The translations under genes and the position numbers were made by a program. From Ectothiorhodospira magna (lineage in GTDB: Bacteria > Pseudomonadota > Gammaproteobacteria > Ectothiorhodospirales > Ectothiorhodospiraceae), in the NCBI RefSeq assembly GCF_900110965.1, contig NZ_FOFO01000020.1, positions 1 to 64,000 of the forward strand: a DNA stretch of 64,000 nucleotides. The letters run 5' to 3'. Each line of letters begins with the position of its first letter. Position 1 is the first letter of the stretch. The notes beneath the pieces were generated by a model. The model saw only the letters and a program-made list of their open reading frames with translations. It did no database searches and was not told the origin of the DNA. Shown here piece after piece: positions 1-9,111 of this stretch.

Positions 1-44
1 TATCCGTTGCCCGGATTCGCCAAAATCACCACAAAATACCCTGA

Positions 45-464
45 TCTCACGGCTACTGGCGCTCGCAGCGTGAGGGAAATTCGGAAACTTCAGACGACAA
101 GGTAGACCCGAATATTTTCCAGCAACAACTGGAAAACCTGTTTGCCCAGAAACAGTTGGTTGCCTATCCCAAGGAAGCCTTCAATCCGGAGGGTGATGCC
201 GATCCCGAGCAGGCGATGACCGGTGACACCGTCCCACTGGAGGGGATTCAGGATGGCATCATCGTGCCGTACCAGACTGCCCAGGCACGGGGCTGGATCA
301 CCAAGCCAACGGTGGAACATCGTTCCTTTGTGGTCAAACTACCCGACAAGATCAAGCAACTGTTCAACCTGTTGTCGGGAACCGGCCTCAGCCAGGGGAC
401 CACGGAGGTGCAGATGCTGCAAATCTCTGCGGAAACTCCGGCTTGTCGTGTTCTTGCTCGATAA
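45..464 (+). pseudogene. Unrecognised coding remnant at window edge
   Basis: An open frame from about position 45 reads as plausible protein (acidic and Gln-rich start, then a segment with VPYQTAQARGWITKP and KLPDKIKQLFNLL) up to about 390. Upstream it is closed by a stop at 42-44, while another frame (YPLPGFAKITTKYPDL) is open there, so a frameshift or an internal fragment is likely. Its last 25 codons lie opposite the end of the DUF499 remnant, so two truncated genes meet tail to tail near 390-460. No family was recognised. It may belong to the same island as the DUF499 gene. Confidence 0.3.
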
Positions 465-2798
465 TTTCAGGCAGTTGCTGCAGGTCCACCTGATCGCGAC
501 TGGCAATGGTCTGTTCAATCCAGGCGGCTACCGTGTTGGGGTCACGGACGATGCTTTCCAGCCAACCCAATTGCTTGGCGTGCTCCTTGGTGCAGAGGAT
601 CCAATCCCGTCCTGCCTGCTCCAGGGGGTCTGCCGTGAGGGGTGGCGGATTATCCTTGTGATAGAGGGCGTCCGGCTTATGGGAGTTCTTGTCGGGCATG
701 TGCCCCAGACACCAACTGCTCCTTTTGGCGCCTTCCACCAGAATCGTGGCCAGCAGCGCCGGGCGTTGCAGGATCGGCCAGTTGCGGCGGGTGGCAAACC
801 GTTCCACGAGGTCACTGACATTGACCTGCTTTCGGCTTTCGAAGAACAGCTTGCCAACAGCGCCAGTGCCTCGGCAGTGCAAGCGCGTTCTTCCGTCATC
901 AACTCACCTTCGTCGGCCAGTTGCTTGAGAATGGCGTCTTCCAGGTGCAGACCACTGGATCCCCCCCCGGTGGGGCCAGCCCCTCGCTTGCCCAGATCTC
1001 GAACCACAATCCGACCGCCGTCCCGACCGGGATAGATCAAAAAGCGATAAGACTCATCAATGGCCGTGCGCAGTTCGGCCGGTGTTTTGGCGGCTCGGTC
1101 CTTGAACTCGCTTTTCTGTAGCTGATCATGGCTCACACCCCAGTTTTCGGGATTTTCCTTGAGGCGTTCCACGGCGATGGCCTTGCGGGCCAGGCTCAGG
1201 ATGTTCTGGCGTACACGCCGCTCCTGCTGGGCACGGGCTTCCATCCAGGTTGATCCCGCGATATGGGTTGTGCTGGGTGCCAGCAGAAAGATCTGATTCT
1301 GGTACTCACGCACTGCCTCGCCACGGCGCTCGATGAAGCGCACGGGATCCAGGGATTCCAGTTCGAAGGCAATGATGCCCAACTGGGGTTTGCGGGTCTT
1401 GTCGGGAATCGCTTCGCCGTCATCCACATTGGCGTGCACGTCAAAGACGGCAGACCGTTCCAGGAGTCCACGCACCACCTGCTCTACACGGGTCATGGCT
1501 TCCCCATCGGCCACATTGCCCTCGATGCGGCGCAGGATGTTGTTCAGCGTGGGGACGGTATCGGCATACAGTCGGCCATTACGTTCCCGTAAATAATTGG
1601 CTTCACGCTCAATGGTGCCCAGAGCGGAACGCACGGTAGCCGGCTTGATGGCGGGGGAAGCCATCTCGTACACGGCAGAGGTCATGTCGATGCCGAATTT
1701 TTCATCCTGCAAGCCACCGGCACGGCCAATCAGACTGTGCAGGAAGACCACACGCCAAGCCCATTCATGCACCGGATACCCCTCTGGATGAGGATTTGCG
1801 GCGTCCAGTTCGCCGGCAACGGTACGGCTGGTGGCCTGAGCGCCAGAGGCTTTGCTGATATCGGAATCCAGTACCGAGACTAAATCTGTGTTGCCTGTTT
1901 TCCCCAATAATTCGGTACGAATGGTGCCATCGGAGAGGTCGATATGGCCGGTCTGGATGAGGGGAATGGAGAGTTTGGCCTCCCAGATGCGCCGCACGGC
2001 TCTGGCCAGGGTGCGCAGCAGCCCCCGGGTGCCCTGAAAGCTCTCCAACTGGGCCAGTTCCTTGGAGAGAAACTGGATCAGCGTCGGGTGAAAGGGGTAA
2101 TGGGCCACCAGGCGGTCATGTGCTTGCGGGTCATTGGCGCCCGCCGGAAGATCCGTGCCTGCCTGTCGGTAGGTCTCGATAAATGCTGATGCGACCTCGC
2201 TGGCCGCCTCCATATCCACGGACAGAAACAGACGCTTGGCCATGATGCTGGAGAGGTCGCCCTCCTGCACCGGCGTGGTCGCCTCCGAGGTACGATTGGC
2301 AACATCCAGCACCCCGTGCTGCGCCTCCTTCACCACGGCCTCGCCTTCGCTTGTGGTCATGTTATGGGTGGACTTCAGGGTGCGGATGAGTTTATTGAAG
2401 TCGCCAAAGGCATTGGTGGCCGAGGCGAGACTGAGCACTACGGCGATGTTGGGTTTGCCGACAGCATAGGTGGAAAGGGCCATCAGGAAGGCAGCCGACT
2501 GCTCAGCGCCTACGCCGGGAAAAGCGGCTTCCATGCGCGAGAGGTACTGGGCGATTTCGTCAATGATGATCAGTGTTGGCTGGTCTCCATCAAGGATGGT
2601 GCACAACCCCTGTGTCGGGTGGGTGGCATCCCGGAAAAAAGCCACGGGGTCAGAATATAGGGAGTCGGCCCCTTCAATGGCTTTCCCCTGCTTGTAATCG
2701 CTCAGGACGCGGCTAAGGCTAGCCGTAAAGATTTCCGGGTTGAAGGTGCCTGCCAGGATTTCCGGGCGCGGATGGCAGGTGGTCAGTAGATCACGCAT
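388..2798 (-). pseudogene. DUF499 (antiphage-associated) ATPase, degraded
   Basis: The N-terminal text (MRDLLTTCHPRPEILAGTF...) and the segment with Walker B LIIIDEIAQYL followed by AEQSAAFLMAL are characteristic of DUF499 ATPases, which usually sit beside DUF1156 DNA methylases in defence islands. Two lesions are visible. The stretch that should carry the Walker A loop (an AFGGGKTH-type motif between the N-terminal segment and Walker B) is missing: the protein passes from GLCTIL straight to DGDQPTLIIIDE. Near position 860 the frame changes: the first frame loses sense after AEALALL, and sense resumes in the next frame with VGKLFFESRKQVNVSDLVERF. No DUF1156 partner is visible. The gene starts about 100 bp from the 3' end of tRNA-Ser, a common island attachment site. 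Family call fairly sure; inactivity inferred. Confidence 0.75.
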
Positions 2799-2903
2799 CG
2801 GGAACTTCCTTGCTCCGGTAGGCGCTTTTTGGAATCATCTCGTAAACTGCCATCCCCGAACCGCGTCAGCGATTTCAGGCATGGCTGATGTGTCGAGCGA
2901 GAA

Positions 2904-2991
2904 TGGCGGAAGGGGTGGGATTCGAACCCACGGACGGTCTCCCGTCGCTGGTTTTCAAGACCAGTGCAATCGACCACTCTGCCACCCTTCC
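2904..2991 (-). tRNA. tRNA-Ser(TGA)
   Basis: An 88-nt class II tRNA with CCA encoded. The acceptor stem GGAAGGG pairs with CCCTTCC, the anticodon stem-loop reads CTGGT-CTTGAAA-ACCAG giving anticodon TGA, a long variable arm follows, and the T arm contains GGTTCGAATCC in antisense. The 3' end faces the degraded defence island at 1-2798. Confidence 0.95.
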
Positions 2992-3030
2992 GCGGGGATG
3001 CCTTGCAGGCGAGGGGTCTTCAGGCCGGGT

Positions 3031-3059
3031 AGTTTAACCGTCTGGAGAAAAAGCGACAA
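3031..3059 (-). promoter_or_regulatory. Probable sigma-70 promoter of tRNA-Ser
   Basis: Reading on the minus strand, TTGTCG, a 17-bp spacer and TAAACT lie about 40 bp before the tRNA 5' end. Match to TTGACA/TATAAT is moderate, but position and spacing fit. Confidence 0.45.
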
Positions 3060-3220
3060 CTCGGGTAGCGAACGCACGGGAACAAGGCAAGAGACCTGCC
3101 GGTCTCAGATTCCGGCGACCATCGCCGGTTTTGATCCTGGGACGCCAATCAAGTAACTTAGCGCCATCACGGACACACTTGGTGTTCGTCATTCCATCCC
3201 GTCAAAGAGGAGCATCCACC

Positions 3221-3892
3221 ATGTCAACCGAGCACGTCACTGCCGCCAGCCGTCCGGCTGAGGGCGTCCTGGCCACCAACAAGGTCATCCGCAATACCTA
3301 CATGCTGCTGTCCATGACCCTGGCCTTTAGTGCCGTGATGGCCTTTGTCGCCATGGCTGTGGGCGCCCAGCCGGTCCACTGGCTGTTCATGCTGGCTTTC
3401 TTCATTGGCTTTCCCTTCCTGATCAATTACCTGCGTAACAGCATCTGGAGCCTGCCGCTGGTCTTTGTGTTCACCGGGGTGATGGGGTACATCCTGGGGC
3501 CCATCATTGGCATGTATCTGAGCCTGCCCAATGGCCCGGCTGTGGTGGGCAGTGCGCTGGCCAGCACGGCGCTGGTGTTTGTGGGATTGTCGGCCTATGC
3601 GCTGATCACCCGCAAGGATTTCAGCTTCCTGGGCGGCTTTGTCTTTGTGGGGTTTTTGGTGGTACTGGCGGCCATTATTGCCAATATTTTCCTGGCCATG
3701 CCGGCCCTGTCCCTGGCCATTTCCTCGGCCGTGGTGCTGCTGGTGTCGGCGGCCATCCTTTGGGATACCAGCCGCATGGTGCATGATGGTGAAGCCAATT
3801 ATGTGGTGATGACCGTCTCCCTGTATGCCAATATTTATGTGCTGTTTTTGCATCTGATGAGTCTGTACGCCATGCTGACTGGCGACAACTGA
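3221..3892 (+). CDS. yccA: Bax inhibitor-1/YccA family membrane protein
   Basis: A 223-residue protein made of about seven hydrophobic helices after a 30-residue hydrophilic N-terminus. The order and the C-terminal segment with ILWDTSRMVHDGEANYVVMTVSLYANIYVLF are typical of the BI-1/YccA family. The E. coli relative YccA sits in the inner membrane and modulates the FtsH protease. The start at ATG 3221 is chosen because AAAGAGGAG lies just upstream and family length fits; a longer open frame begins at 3131 but its extra 30 codons look non-coding. Monocistronic, with a terminator just downstream. Confidence 0.88.
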   Translation: MSTEHVTAASRPAEGVLATNKVIRNTYMLLSMTLAFSAVMAFVAMAVGAQPVHWLFMLAFFIGFPFLINYLRNSIWSLPLVFVFTGVMGYILGPIIGMYLSLPNGPAVVGSALASTALVFVGLSAYALITRKDFSFLGGFVFVGFLVVLAAIIANIFLAMPALSLAISSAVVLLVSAAILWDTSRMVHDGEANYVVMTVSLYANIYVLFLHLMSLYAMLTGDN

Positions 3893-3925
3893 CGCCGTTC
3901 GAGCCGTTGCAGACGTATTGCCAAA

Positions 3926-3955
3926 GGCCCTGGGCATTGTCCGGGGCCGGTTTTT
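3926..3955 (+). terminator. Rho-independent terminator after yccA-like gene
   Basis: GGCCC and GGGGCC arms bracket a short loop and are followed by GG and a run of five T. It lies between the yccA-like stop and the next start. Confidence 0.6.
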
Positions 3956-3989
3956 GTTGCCCGAAGACTCAAATCGCGGAACGTCAAAC

Positions 3990-4958
3990 ATGCAGATCGA
4001 ACATGGTGTATTCCTGGACCTGGAAACCCTGGATCGGGGCGACCTGAACCTTTCCCCCCTCAAGCATGCCTTGCCCCAGTGGACCTTTCATGATTACACC
4101 ACGCCGGATCAAGTGGTCGAGCGTATCTGTCAGGCTCAGGTGGTGATCACCAACAAGGTAGTGCTGGACCGGCAGGTGCTGTTGGCGGCTCCTCAACTGA
4201 AACTGGTCTGCCTGGCGGCTACGGGCACCAATAATGTGGATCTGGAAGCCGCTGCTGAGCAGGGTATTGTGGTCTGCAATGTTCGGGACTATGCCACCGC
4301 TTCGGTGGTGCAGCATGTTTTTGCCCTGATTCTGGCCCTGACTGTTCGCCTGGAGGCCTATCAGCGGGATGTCCGGGAAGGTCGCTGGCATGCCAGCCGT
4401 CAATTCTGTCTCCTGGATCATCCCATTCATGAGTTGGCGGGTCGGCGGTTGGGAATCATTGGTTACGGGGTGCTGGGGCAGGCCACTGCCCAACTGGCCA
4501 GGGCTTTTGGTCTGGAGGTGCTGGTGGCAGAAAGTCTGCGGGATGGTTCACCACAGCCGGATCGGTTGCCGCTGGGGGATGTATTGGCAACCTCGGATAT
4601 TGTCAGTCTGCATTGTCCGCTCACGCCCCGGACCAAGGGACTCATCAATGCCCAGCGGCTGGCCTGGATGAAGCCGGATGCCTTGTTGATCAATACGGCC
4701 CGGGGTGCGGTGGTGGATAATCAGGCGCTGGCCCAGGCGCTGCGGGAGAGGCGGCTGGGCGGGGCAGGCATCGACGTGCTGGAACAGGAGCCGCCTCCGG
4801 CAGATCACCCATTGCTGGCGACAGATATCCCGAATCTGATCGTGACGCCCCATGTGGCCTGGGCAGCGGTGGAGGCCCGGCAGCGGATGGTGGATGCGCT
4901 GGCGCGAAACATTGCCGGTTTTATGACCGGCGACATCACCCATCAGGTGAACGGATAA
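3990..4958 (+). CDS. D-2-hydroxyacid dehydrogenase (glycerate dehydrogenase-like)
   Basis: A 322-residue NAD-dependent D-isomer-specific 2-hydroxyacid dehydrogenase. The N-terminal catalytic half is followed by the Rossmann motif GIIGYGVLGQATAQLA (about residue 148), the signature LINTARGAVVDNQALAQAL, the DVLEQEPPPADHPLL loop and the catalytic histidine in VTPHVAWAA. Substrate could be hydroxypyruvate/glyoxylate or another 2-keto acid. ATG 3990 (MQIEHGVFLDLETLDRGDL) is chosen because homologues begin there; a start at 3918 would run through the upstream terminator. The 3' end overlaps convergent rsmJ by 16 bp. Confidence 0.85.
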   Translation: MQIEHGVFLDLETLDRGDLNLSPLKHALPQWTFHDYTTPDQVVERICQAQVVITNKVVLDRQVLLAAPQLKLVCLAATGTNNVDLEAAAEQGIVVCNVRDYATASVVQHVFALILALTVRLEAYQRDVREGRWHASRQFCLLDHPIHELAGRRLGIIGYGVLGQATAQLARAFGLEVLVAESLRDGSPQPDRLPLGDVLATSDIVSLHCPLTPRTKGLINAQRLAWMKPDALLINTARGAVVDNQALAQALRERRLGGAGIDVLEQEPPPADHPLLATDIPNLIVTPHVAWAAVEARQRMVDALARNIAGFMTGDITHQVNG

Positions 4959-5701
4959 GGAAGATAGATATCGAACCGGGTACTGCTGCCCGGTAAGCTG
5001 TGACTGGGCGATCTACCCCCCAGAAACTCCCCCCGCGCTGGCCGCTTGACCACTACCCGTTCACGGGCCGCTCCCAGAGCGGCCTCCAGCAGGGCGGCGG
5101 CGTCCTGATCATCCCCCACCAGGGTGCGAAACACCCGCATCTCCTTCTTGACCAGGGCCTGCTTGTCCCGGTGGGGATACATGGGGTCCAGACAGACCAC
5201 ATCGGCCTGTTGTCCGCTGAGCCATTGCACCCCATCCCCTGAAATCAGGGTCATGCGTTCGATAATCGGTGCCAGCGCCGCCACTTTCCCGGCCCGGGTC
5301 AGCCCGTCGGCCAGCAGGGCGGCAATGACCGGATGACGCTCCAGCAGGATGACCTGACAGCCCAGACCGGCCAGGATGAAGGCATCCCGACCCAGGCCGG
5401 CGGTGGCATCCACCACCTGGGGGCGGTGCCCCTTTTTGAGTCCGGCGGCGCGGGCCAGGGGTTCGTTACGCAGACTGGACTGGCGTCCGCGATATCCCAG
5501 ACGCCCTCCGGCAAAGTCCACATAGACAGGCCCCGGTGCCTTCGGGCCGCTCTGGCGCAGTTCCAGGCGTTCGGCCGTGACCATCAGGACAGGACCATCC
5601 GGTTGATCCGATGCCTGCAGGGGCAGGGCCAACTGTCGGGACAGGCATTCGGCCCGATCCTGAAGGTCGGGGGACTGGTGGGCTATGGAAAGGGTATTCA
5701 C
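4943..5701 (-). CDS. rsmJ: 16S rRNA (guanine-1516-N2)-methyltransferase
   Basis: A 252-residue protein matching RsmJ (YhiQ), which methylates G1516 of 16S rRNA using S-adenosylmethionine. Visible are the SAM-binding segment VVDATAGLGRDAFILAGLGC, the acidic loop VILLERHPVIAALL, and the catalytic DPMYPHRDKQALVKKEMR. The C-terminus with VVVKRPARGEFLGG is also typical of the family. Single gene on the minus strand, tail to tail with the dehydrogenase gene. Confidence 0.92.
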   Translation of the reverse strand: MNTLSIAHQSPDLQDRAECLSRQLALPLQASDQPDGPVLMVTAERLELRQSGPKAPGPVYVDFAGGRLGYRGRQSSLRNEPLARAAGLKKGHRPQVVDATAGLGRDAFILAGLGCQVILLERHPVIAALLADGLTRAGKVAALAPIIERMTLISGDGVQWLSGQQADVVCLDPMYPHRDKQALVKKEMRVFRTLVGDDQDAAALLEAALGAARERVVVKRPARGEFLGGRSPSHSLPGSSTRFDIYLPYPFT

Positions 5702-5804
5702 GGTACTGGCGGTTACCTTTATTTCATAAAGCCATATAAAGAATGTTGTTTAGAACTTTCTTGAGGATTTTGTGGTCACAGTATTTCGGCATCAAGGCGT
5801 TTTT

Positions 5805-5818
5805 TTGATGCATGTCAA
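5805..5818 (+). promoter_or_regulatory. FNR/ANR-like box upstream of small membrane protein
   Basis: TTGAT-GCAT-GTCAA differs at one position from the FNR consensus TTGAT-N4-ATCAA and lies 41 bp before the next start. It would suggest oxygen-responsive expression. Chance occurrence is possible. Confidence 0.4.
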
Positions 5819-5858
5819 TCGCTGCCCATGACCATCTTGCACTGGGAGGATCAGGATC

Positions 5859-6191
5859 ATGCTGACGTGGTTTGCTATCTTGGTGTCGGTTTTGACCATT
5901 GTGGTGGGCGTATGGTCCAGTTGTCTTTCATCCCAGTGGTCGCGGGTGTCCTCCTCGGTGACGCAGGCCCAGGATATTTTCTGGGTCCGGGTGCTGGGTG
6001 TCTCTTTGACGGTATTTATTCTGGAGCGTATCTGGCGTGTGGAGCAAGGGGGACTGATTTTGGGGTTTGTGATCTGGTGGCTGGCCATGGGGCCGATTGT
6101 TGCACTGGTTTCCATCTTTGCGGCGATGGGCCTGAGGGAGTCGGTGCTGGCCATGATGGATGTGGAACGTCCCAGGGCCGGGTCGCTATGA
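5859..6191 (+). CDS. Small hypothetical membrane protein
   Basis: A 110-residue protein with an N-terminal hydrophobic helix (residues 3-20), a second around 45-55 and a third at 65-90 (GLILGFVIWWLAMGPIVALV). Start at ATG 5859 is supported by GGAGGA nine bases upstream. No family recognised. An FNR-like box lies 41 bp upstream. Confidence 0.7.
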   Translation: MLTWFAILVSVLTIVVGVWSSCLSSQWSRVSSSVTQAQDIFWVRVLGVSLTVFILERIWRVEQGGLILGFVIWWLAMGPIVALVSIFAAMGLRESVLAMMDVERPRAGSL

Positions 6192-6301
6192 TTGATGGCC
6201 GCCCGGAAGGAGCAGTATGGTGGGAGCACCCGCGCCGAATTTTTGGTGGAAAAGTCTGTGGGTAAGTCGAGAAAACCCGACAGGCTGCCAGGGGCCCAAA
6301 C

Positions 6302-6338
6302 GAAAAAAGGACCAGCAGCTCTAAGCTGCTGATCCTTC
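6302..6338 (-). terminator. Rho-independent terminator of tRNA-Arg
   Basis: On the minus strand AAGGATCAGCAGC pairs with GCTGCTGGTCCTT around a short loop, followed by six T. It lies 12-48 bp beyond the tRNA-Arg 3' end. Confidence 0.85.
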
Positions 6339-6349
6339 TATCAAAGATA

Positions 6350-6426
6350 TGGCGCGCCCGGAAGGATTCGAACCTCCGACCACCTGGTTCGTAGCCAGGT
6401 ACTCTATCCAACTGAGCTACGGGCGC
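6350..6426 (-). tRNA. tRNA-Arg(ACG)
   Basis: A 77-nt cloverleaf with encoded CCA. The acceptor GCGCCCG pairs with CGGGCGC, the D arm is GCTCAGTTGGATAGAG, and the anticodon loop CTACGAA gives anticodon ACG. Confidence 0.95.
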
Positions 6427-6480
6427 TGAACAACTGAAGCGCGCATTTTATGGATCAGGCTCCGGGGCGTCAAGCACTTT

Positions 6481-7926
6481 TTAAAAACTCCCGAACAGGG
6501 TTCCCAGGGTGATCAGCACCACCAGGGAGATGAACGGGGCCAGCATGGCCACCATGGCGATGTCGAAATAAGCCTGGCGGTGGGTGAGGCCGCAGATGGC
6601 CAGCAGGGTGATGACCGCGCCATTGTGGGGCAGGGTGTCCAGACCTCCGGTGGCCACCGCCGTGACCCGGTGCAGCAGTTCCGGATCGATGCCCCGGGCC
6701 TGGGCCATTTCCATGTAGGTCTCGCCCAGGGTGGACAGGGCAATGCTCATGCCCCCGGAGGCGGAGCCGGTCATGCCCGCCAGGATGTTCACCGCGACGG
6801 CCAGGGAAATGAGCGGGTTGTCGCCCCCCAGCCCCACCACCGTATCGCGGATCAGCAGGAAGGCCGCCAGGGAGGCGATGACGGCACCAAAGCCCACCAG
6901 GCTGGCGGTGTTGAAGATGGGCAGCAGGGAGGCGTTGGCGCCGCTATCCACCGATTGCTTGAGGGTGGGCAGGCGCTTCCAGTTGGTGGCGATGACCACC
7001 AGCAGGGACAGCACCAGGGCGGCGATGACGGACCAGATCCCCCGCACCTGTTCGATGCTGGTCTCGCCGTACAGGGGCAGGGCCAGGAAGTCCGTGTTCA
7101 TGCGCGGGATGATCAGGAAGGTGAACAGCAGGTTGATGGCAATCACCAGCACCAGGGGCAACAGGGCCACGAACACGGAGGGCGGCGCCACCGGGCGCTG
7201 TTCCACCGGCAGTTCCATGAGGTCGAAGCCCTCGCCCGAGGCCCTCTCCCGCAAGTCCTTGTTGGGGGTGAAGTCCGCATCCGGATGGTCGCCGTAGCCT
7301 TCATGGGCCAGTTTGCGGGAACGGTAGGTGAGCCAGAGCATGCCCAGGGTGAACATCACCAGGGCGGTGATGATGCCCAGGCCCGGCGCGGCGAAGGGGG
7401 AGGTGCCGAAGTAGGGCATGGGGATGGCGTTCTGGATCGCCGGGGTGCCGGGCAGGGCGGTCATGGTGAAGGTGAAGGCACCCAGGGCGATGGTGGCCGG
7501 GATCAGGCGCTTGGGAATGTTCGACTGGCGGAACAGGGCGGCGGCGATGGGGTAGACCGCAAACGCCACCACGAACAGGGAAACCCCGCCGTAGGTCATC
7601 AGGGCGCAGGAGAGCACCACCGCCAGGATGGCCCGGCTGCTGCCCAGCCAGCTGATGATGGCCTTGGCCAGCACGTCCGCGCTGCCCGAGTCCTCCATCA
7701 GCTTGCCGAAGATGGCCCCCAGCAGGAATACCGGGAAGTAGAGGGTGATGAAGTTCCCCGCCGCCCCCATGAAGATCTGGGTGTAGCTGCCCAGCACCGG
7801 ACCGTCCATGGTGGCCACCACGGCGAAGGTGGCCAGGGCCGGGGCCAGGATCAGCAGGCTGATGCCCCGGTAGGCCAGGTACATGAGCAGGCCCAGGGCG
7901 ATGAGAATGACCAGGATACCCATCAT
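6481..7926 (-). CDS. GntP-family permease
   Basis: A 481-residue polytopic transporter with 12 or more hydrophobic helices. The signature regions LSTLGETYMEMA, RVTAVATGGLDTLPHNGAVITLL and ISWLGSSRAILAVVL fit the GntP (gluconate:H+ symporter) family, which also takes other organic acids. Its start overlaps the patatin gene stop in ATGA, so it is co-transcribed as the last gene of the rnf-directed block. Substrate unknown. A link with electron flow to nitrogenase is not evident; a carboxylate carbon source is possible. Confidence 0.82.
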   Translation of the reverse strand: MMGILVILIALGLLMYLAYRGISLLILAPALATFAVVATMDGPVLGSYTQIFMGAAGNFITLYFPVFLLGAIFGKLMEDSGSADVLAKAIISWLGSSRAILAVVLSCALMTYGGVSLFVVAFAVYPIAAALFRQSNIPKRLIPATIALGAFTFTMTALPGTPAIQNAIPMPYFGTSPFAAPGLGIITALVMFTLGMLWLTYRSRKLAHEGYGDHPDADFTPNKDLRERASGEGFDLMELPVEQRPVAPPSVFVALLPLVLVIAINLLFTFLIIPRMNTDFLALPLYGETSIEQVRGIWSVIAALVLSLLVVIATNWKRLPTLKQSVDSGANASLLPIFNTASLVGFGAVIASLAAFLLIRDTVVGLGGDNPLISLAVAVNILAGMTGSASGGMSIALSTLGETYMEMAQARGIDPELLHRVTAVATGGLDTLPHNGAVITLLAICGLTHRQAYFDIAMVAMLAPFISLVVLITLGTLFGSF

Positions 7927-9026
7927 GGCTTGGCCTCCTTGGGCGGATGGTCGGCGTTGTCGTCGCCGTCCTCGTGTTCCAGGTCGGGCGGGGCGAAGGT
8001 GTCGGTGAACAGGCTTTTCAGGTCGAAGCTGGAGCGCTGGCCCAGGTCATCGAAATGCCGTTCCAGGAAGTTGTCGGCCCAGGCCCGGCCCCGGTCACGG
8101 AGATGGGTGAGGTATTCCCACTCGGCGTTGAGTTTGCTGGAGGCGTCCAGATCCTTGAGTTCCTCGTGGGCATGGATCAGGTGCACGAAGATGTCCCGGT
8201 AACGCTCCGATTCCAGCTGCTCCGCCTCGATCAGCTGGTGCAGCAGTTCGATGGCACGCAGTTCCTTGATCAGGCTGGCGTTGAAGGTGATTTCGTTGAG
8301 CCGGTTGATGATGTCCCGGCCGGTGCGGGGCAGTTCCTCCCGGATCAGGGGATTGATCTGCACGATGATCAGGTCCCGGGTGGCGGTGTCTTCCACCAGG
8401 GGGTAGAGGGCCGGATTGCCGATGTAGCCCCCGTCCCAGTACGCCTCACCGTTGATCTCCACCGCCTGGAACAGGAAGGGCAGGCAGGCGGAGGCCATCA
8501 CCGAGTCCACGGTCAGCTCGGGCTGGGTGAAGATGCGGCCCCGCCCGGTGCGCACGTTGGTGGCGGTGACGAAGACCTTGAGTTTACCGCAGTGGTTGAC
8601 CCGTTCGAAATCCACCTGTGACGCCACCAGATCCCGCAGGGGATTGATGTTCATCGGGTTGAGTTCGTAGGGGGAGAACTGCCGGGTGAGCTGTTCGAAG
8701 AAGAGGTAGACCGGTGAATGGTCCATGCTGAAGCGACCGGTGAGCCGGTCCCAGAGGGTGCGCTGGATGGGGGAGAAGCGGGCGGCGTCGCTGACGGTTT
8801 TCCAGAAGGCGGTGAGGGCGTCGCGGGCGCCTTCCCGGCCGCCTCGCTCCAGCCCGTCGGCCACCACCACGGCGTTCATGGCGCCGGCACTGGTGCCGCT
8901 GACGCTGCTGATGTGGATACGGGGGTCCGCCAGCAGACGGTCCAGGACGCCCCAGGTGAGGGCGCCGTGGGCGCCGCCCCCCTGCAGGGCCAGATCCACG
9001 GTCTTGCGGGGTGTGCTGTTGCTCAT
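7923..9026 (-). CDS. Patatin-like phospholipase
   Basis: A 367-residue cytoplasmic patatin-family lipid acyl hydrolase. The oxyanion loop GGGAHGALTWGVLD (residues 15-28), nucleophile elbow GTSAGAMNAVV (Ser about 46) and the catalytic Asp in DGGYIGNPALYPL are all present. Bacterial relatives cleave phospholipids or polyhydroxyalkanoate-related esters. It ends with an acidic tail. It lies between rnfH and gntP on the same strand, with an 85-bp gap to rnfH, so a separate promoter is possible. Confidence 0.85.
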   Translation of the reverse strand: MSNSTPRKTVDLALQGGGAHGALTWGVLDRLLADPRIHISSVSGTSAGAMNAVVVADGLERGGREGARDALTAFWKTVSDAARFSPIQRTLWDRLTGRFSMDHSPVYLFFEQLTRQFSPYELNPMNINPLRDLVASQVDFERVNHCGKLKVFVTATNVRTGRGRIFTQPELTVDSVMASACLPFLFQAVEINGEAYWDGGYIGNPALYPLVEDTATRDLIIVQINPLIREELPRTGRDIINRLNEITFNASLIKELRAIELLHQLIEAEQLESERYRDIFVHLIHAHEELKDLDASSKLNAEWEYLTHLRDRGRAWADNFLERHFDDLGQRSSFDLKSLFTDTFAPPDLEHEDGDDNADHPPKEAKP

Positions 9027-9111
9027 TGGTCACTGATTCCGGTGTGAGCTTGGCTCTATTGCAACGCAGCAGTGGGGGTGATGTCCAGTCCCTCGGGATG
9101 GGGCGGGCGGC

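Noticed and set aside
6580-8202. A 540-codon plus-strand frame opposite gntP
   Set aside because: Gly/Gln/His-rich shadow of the permease gene.
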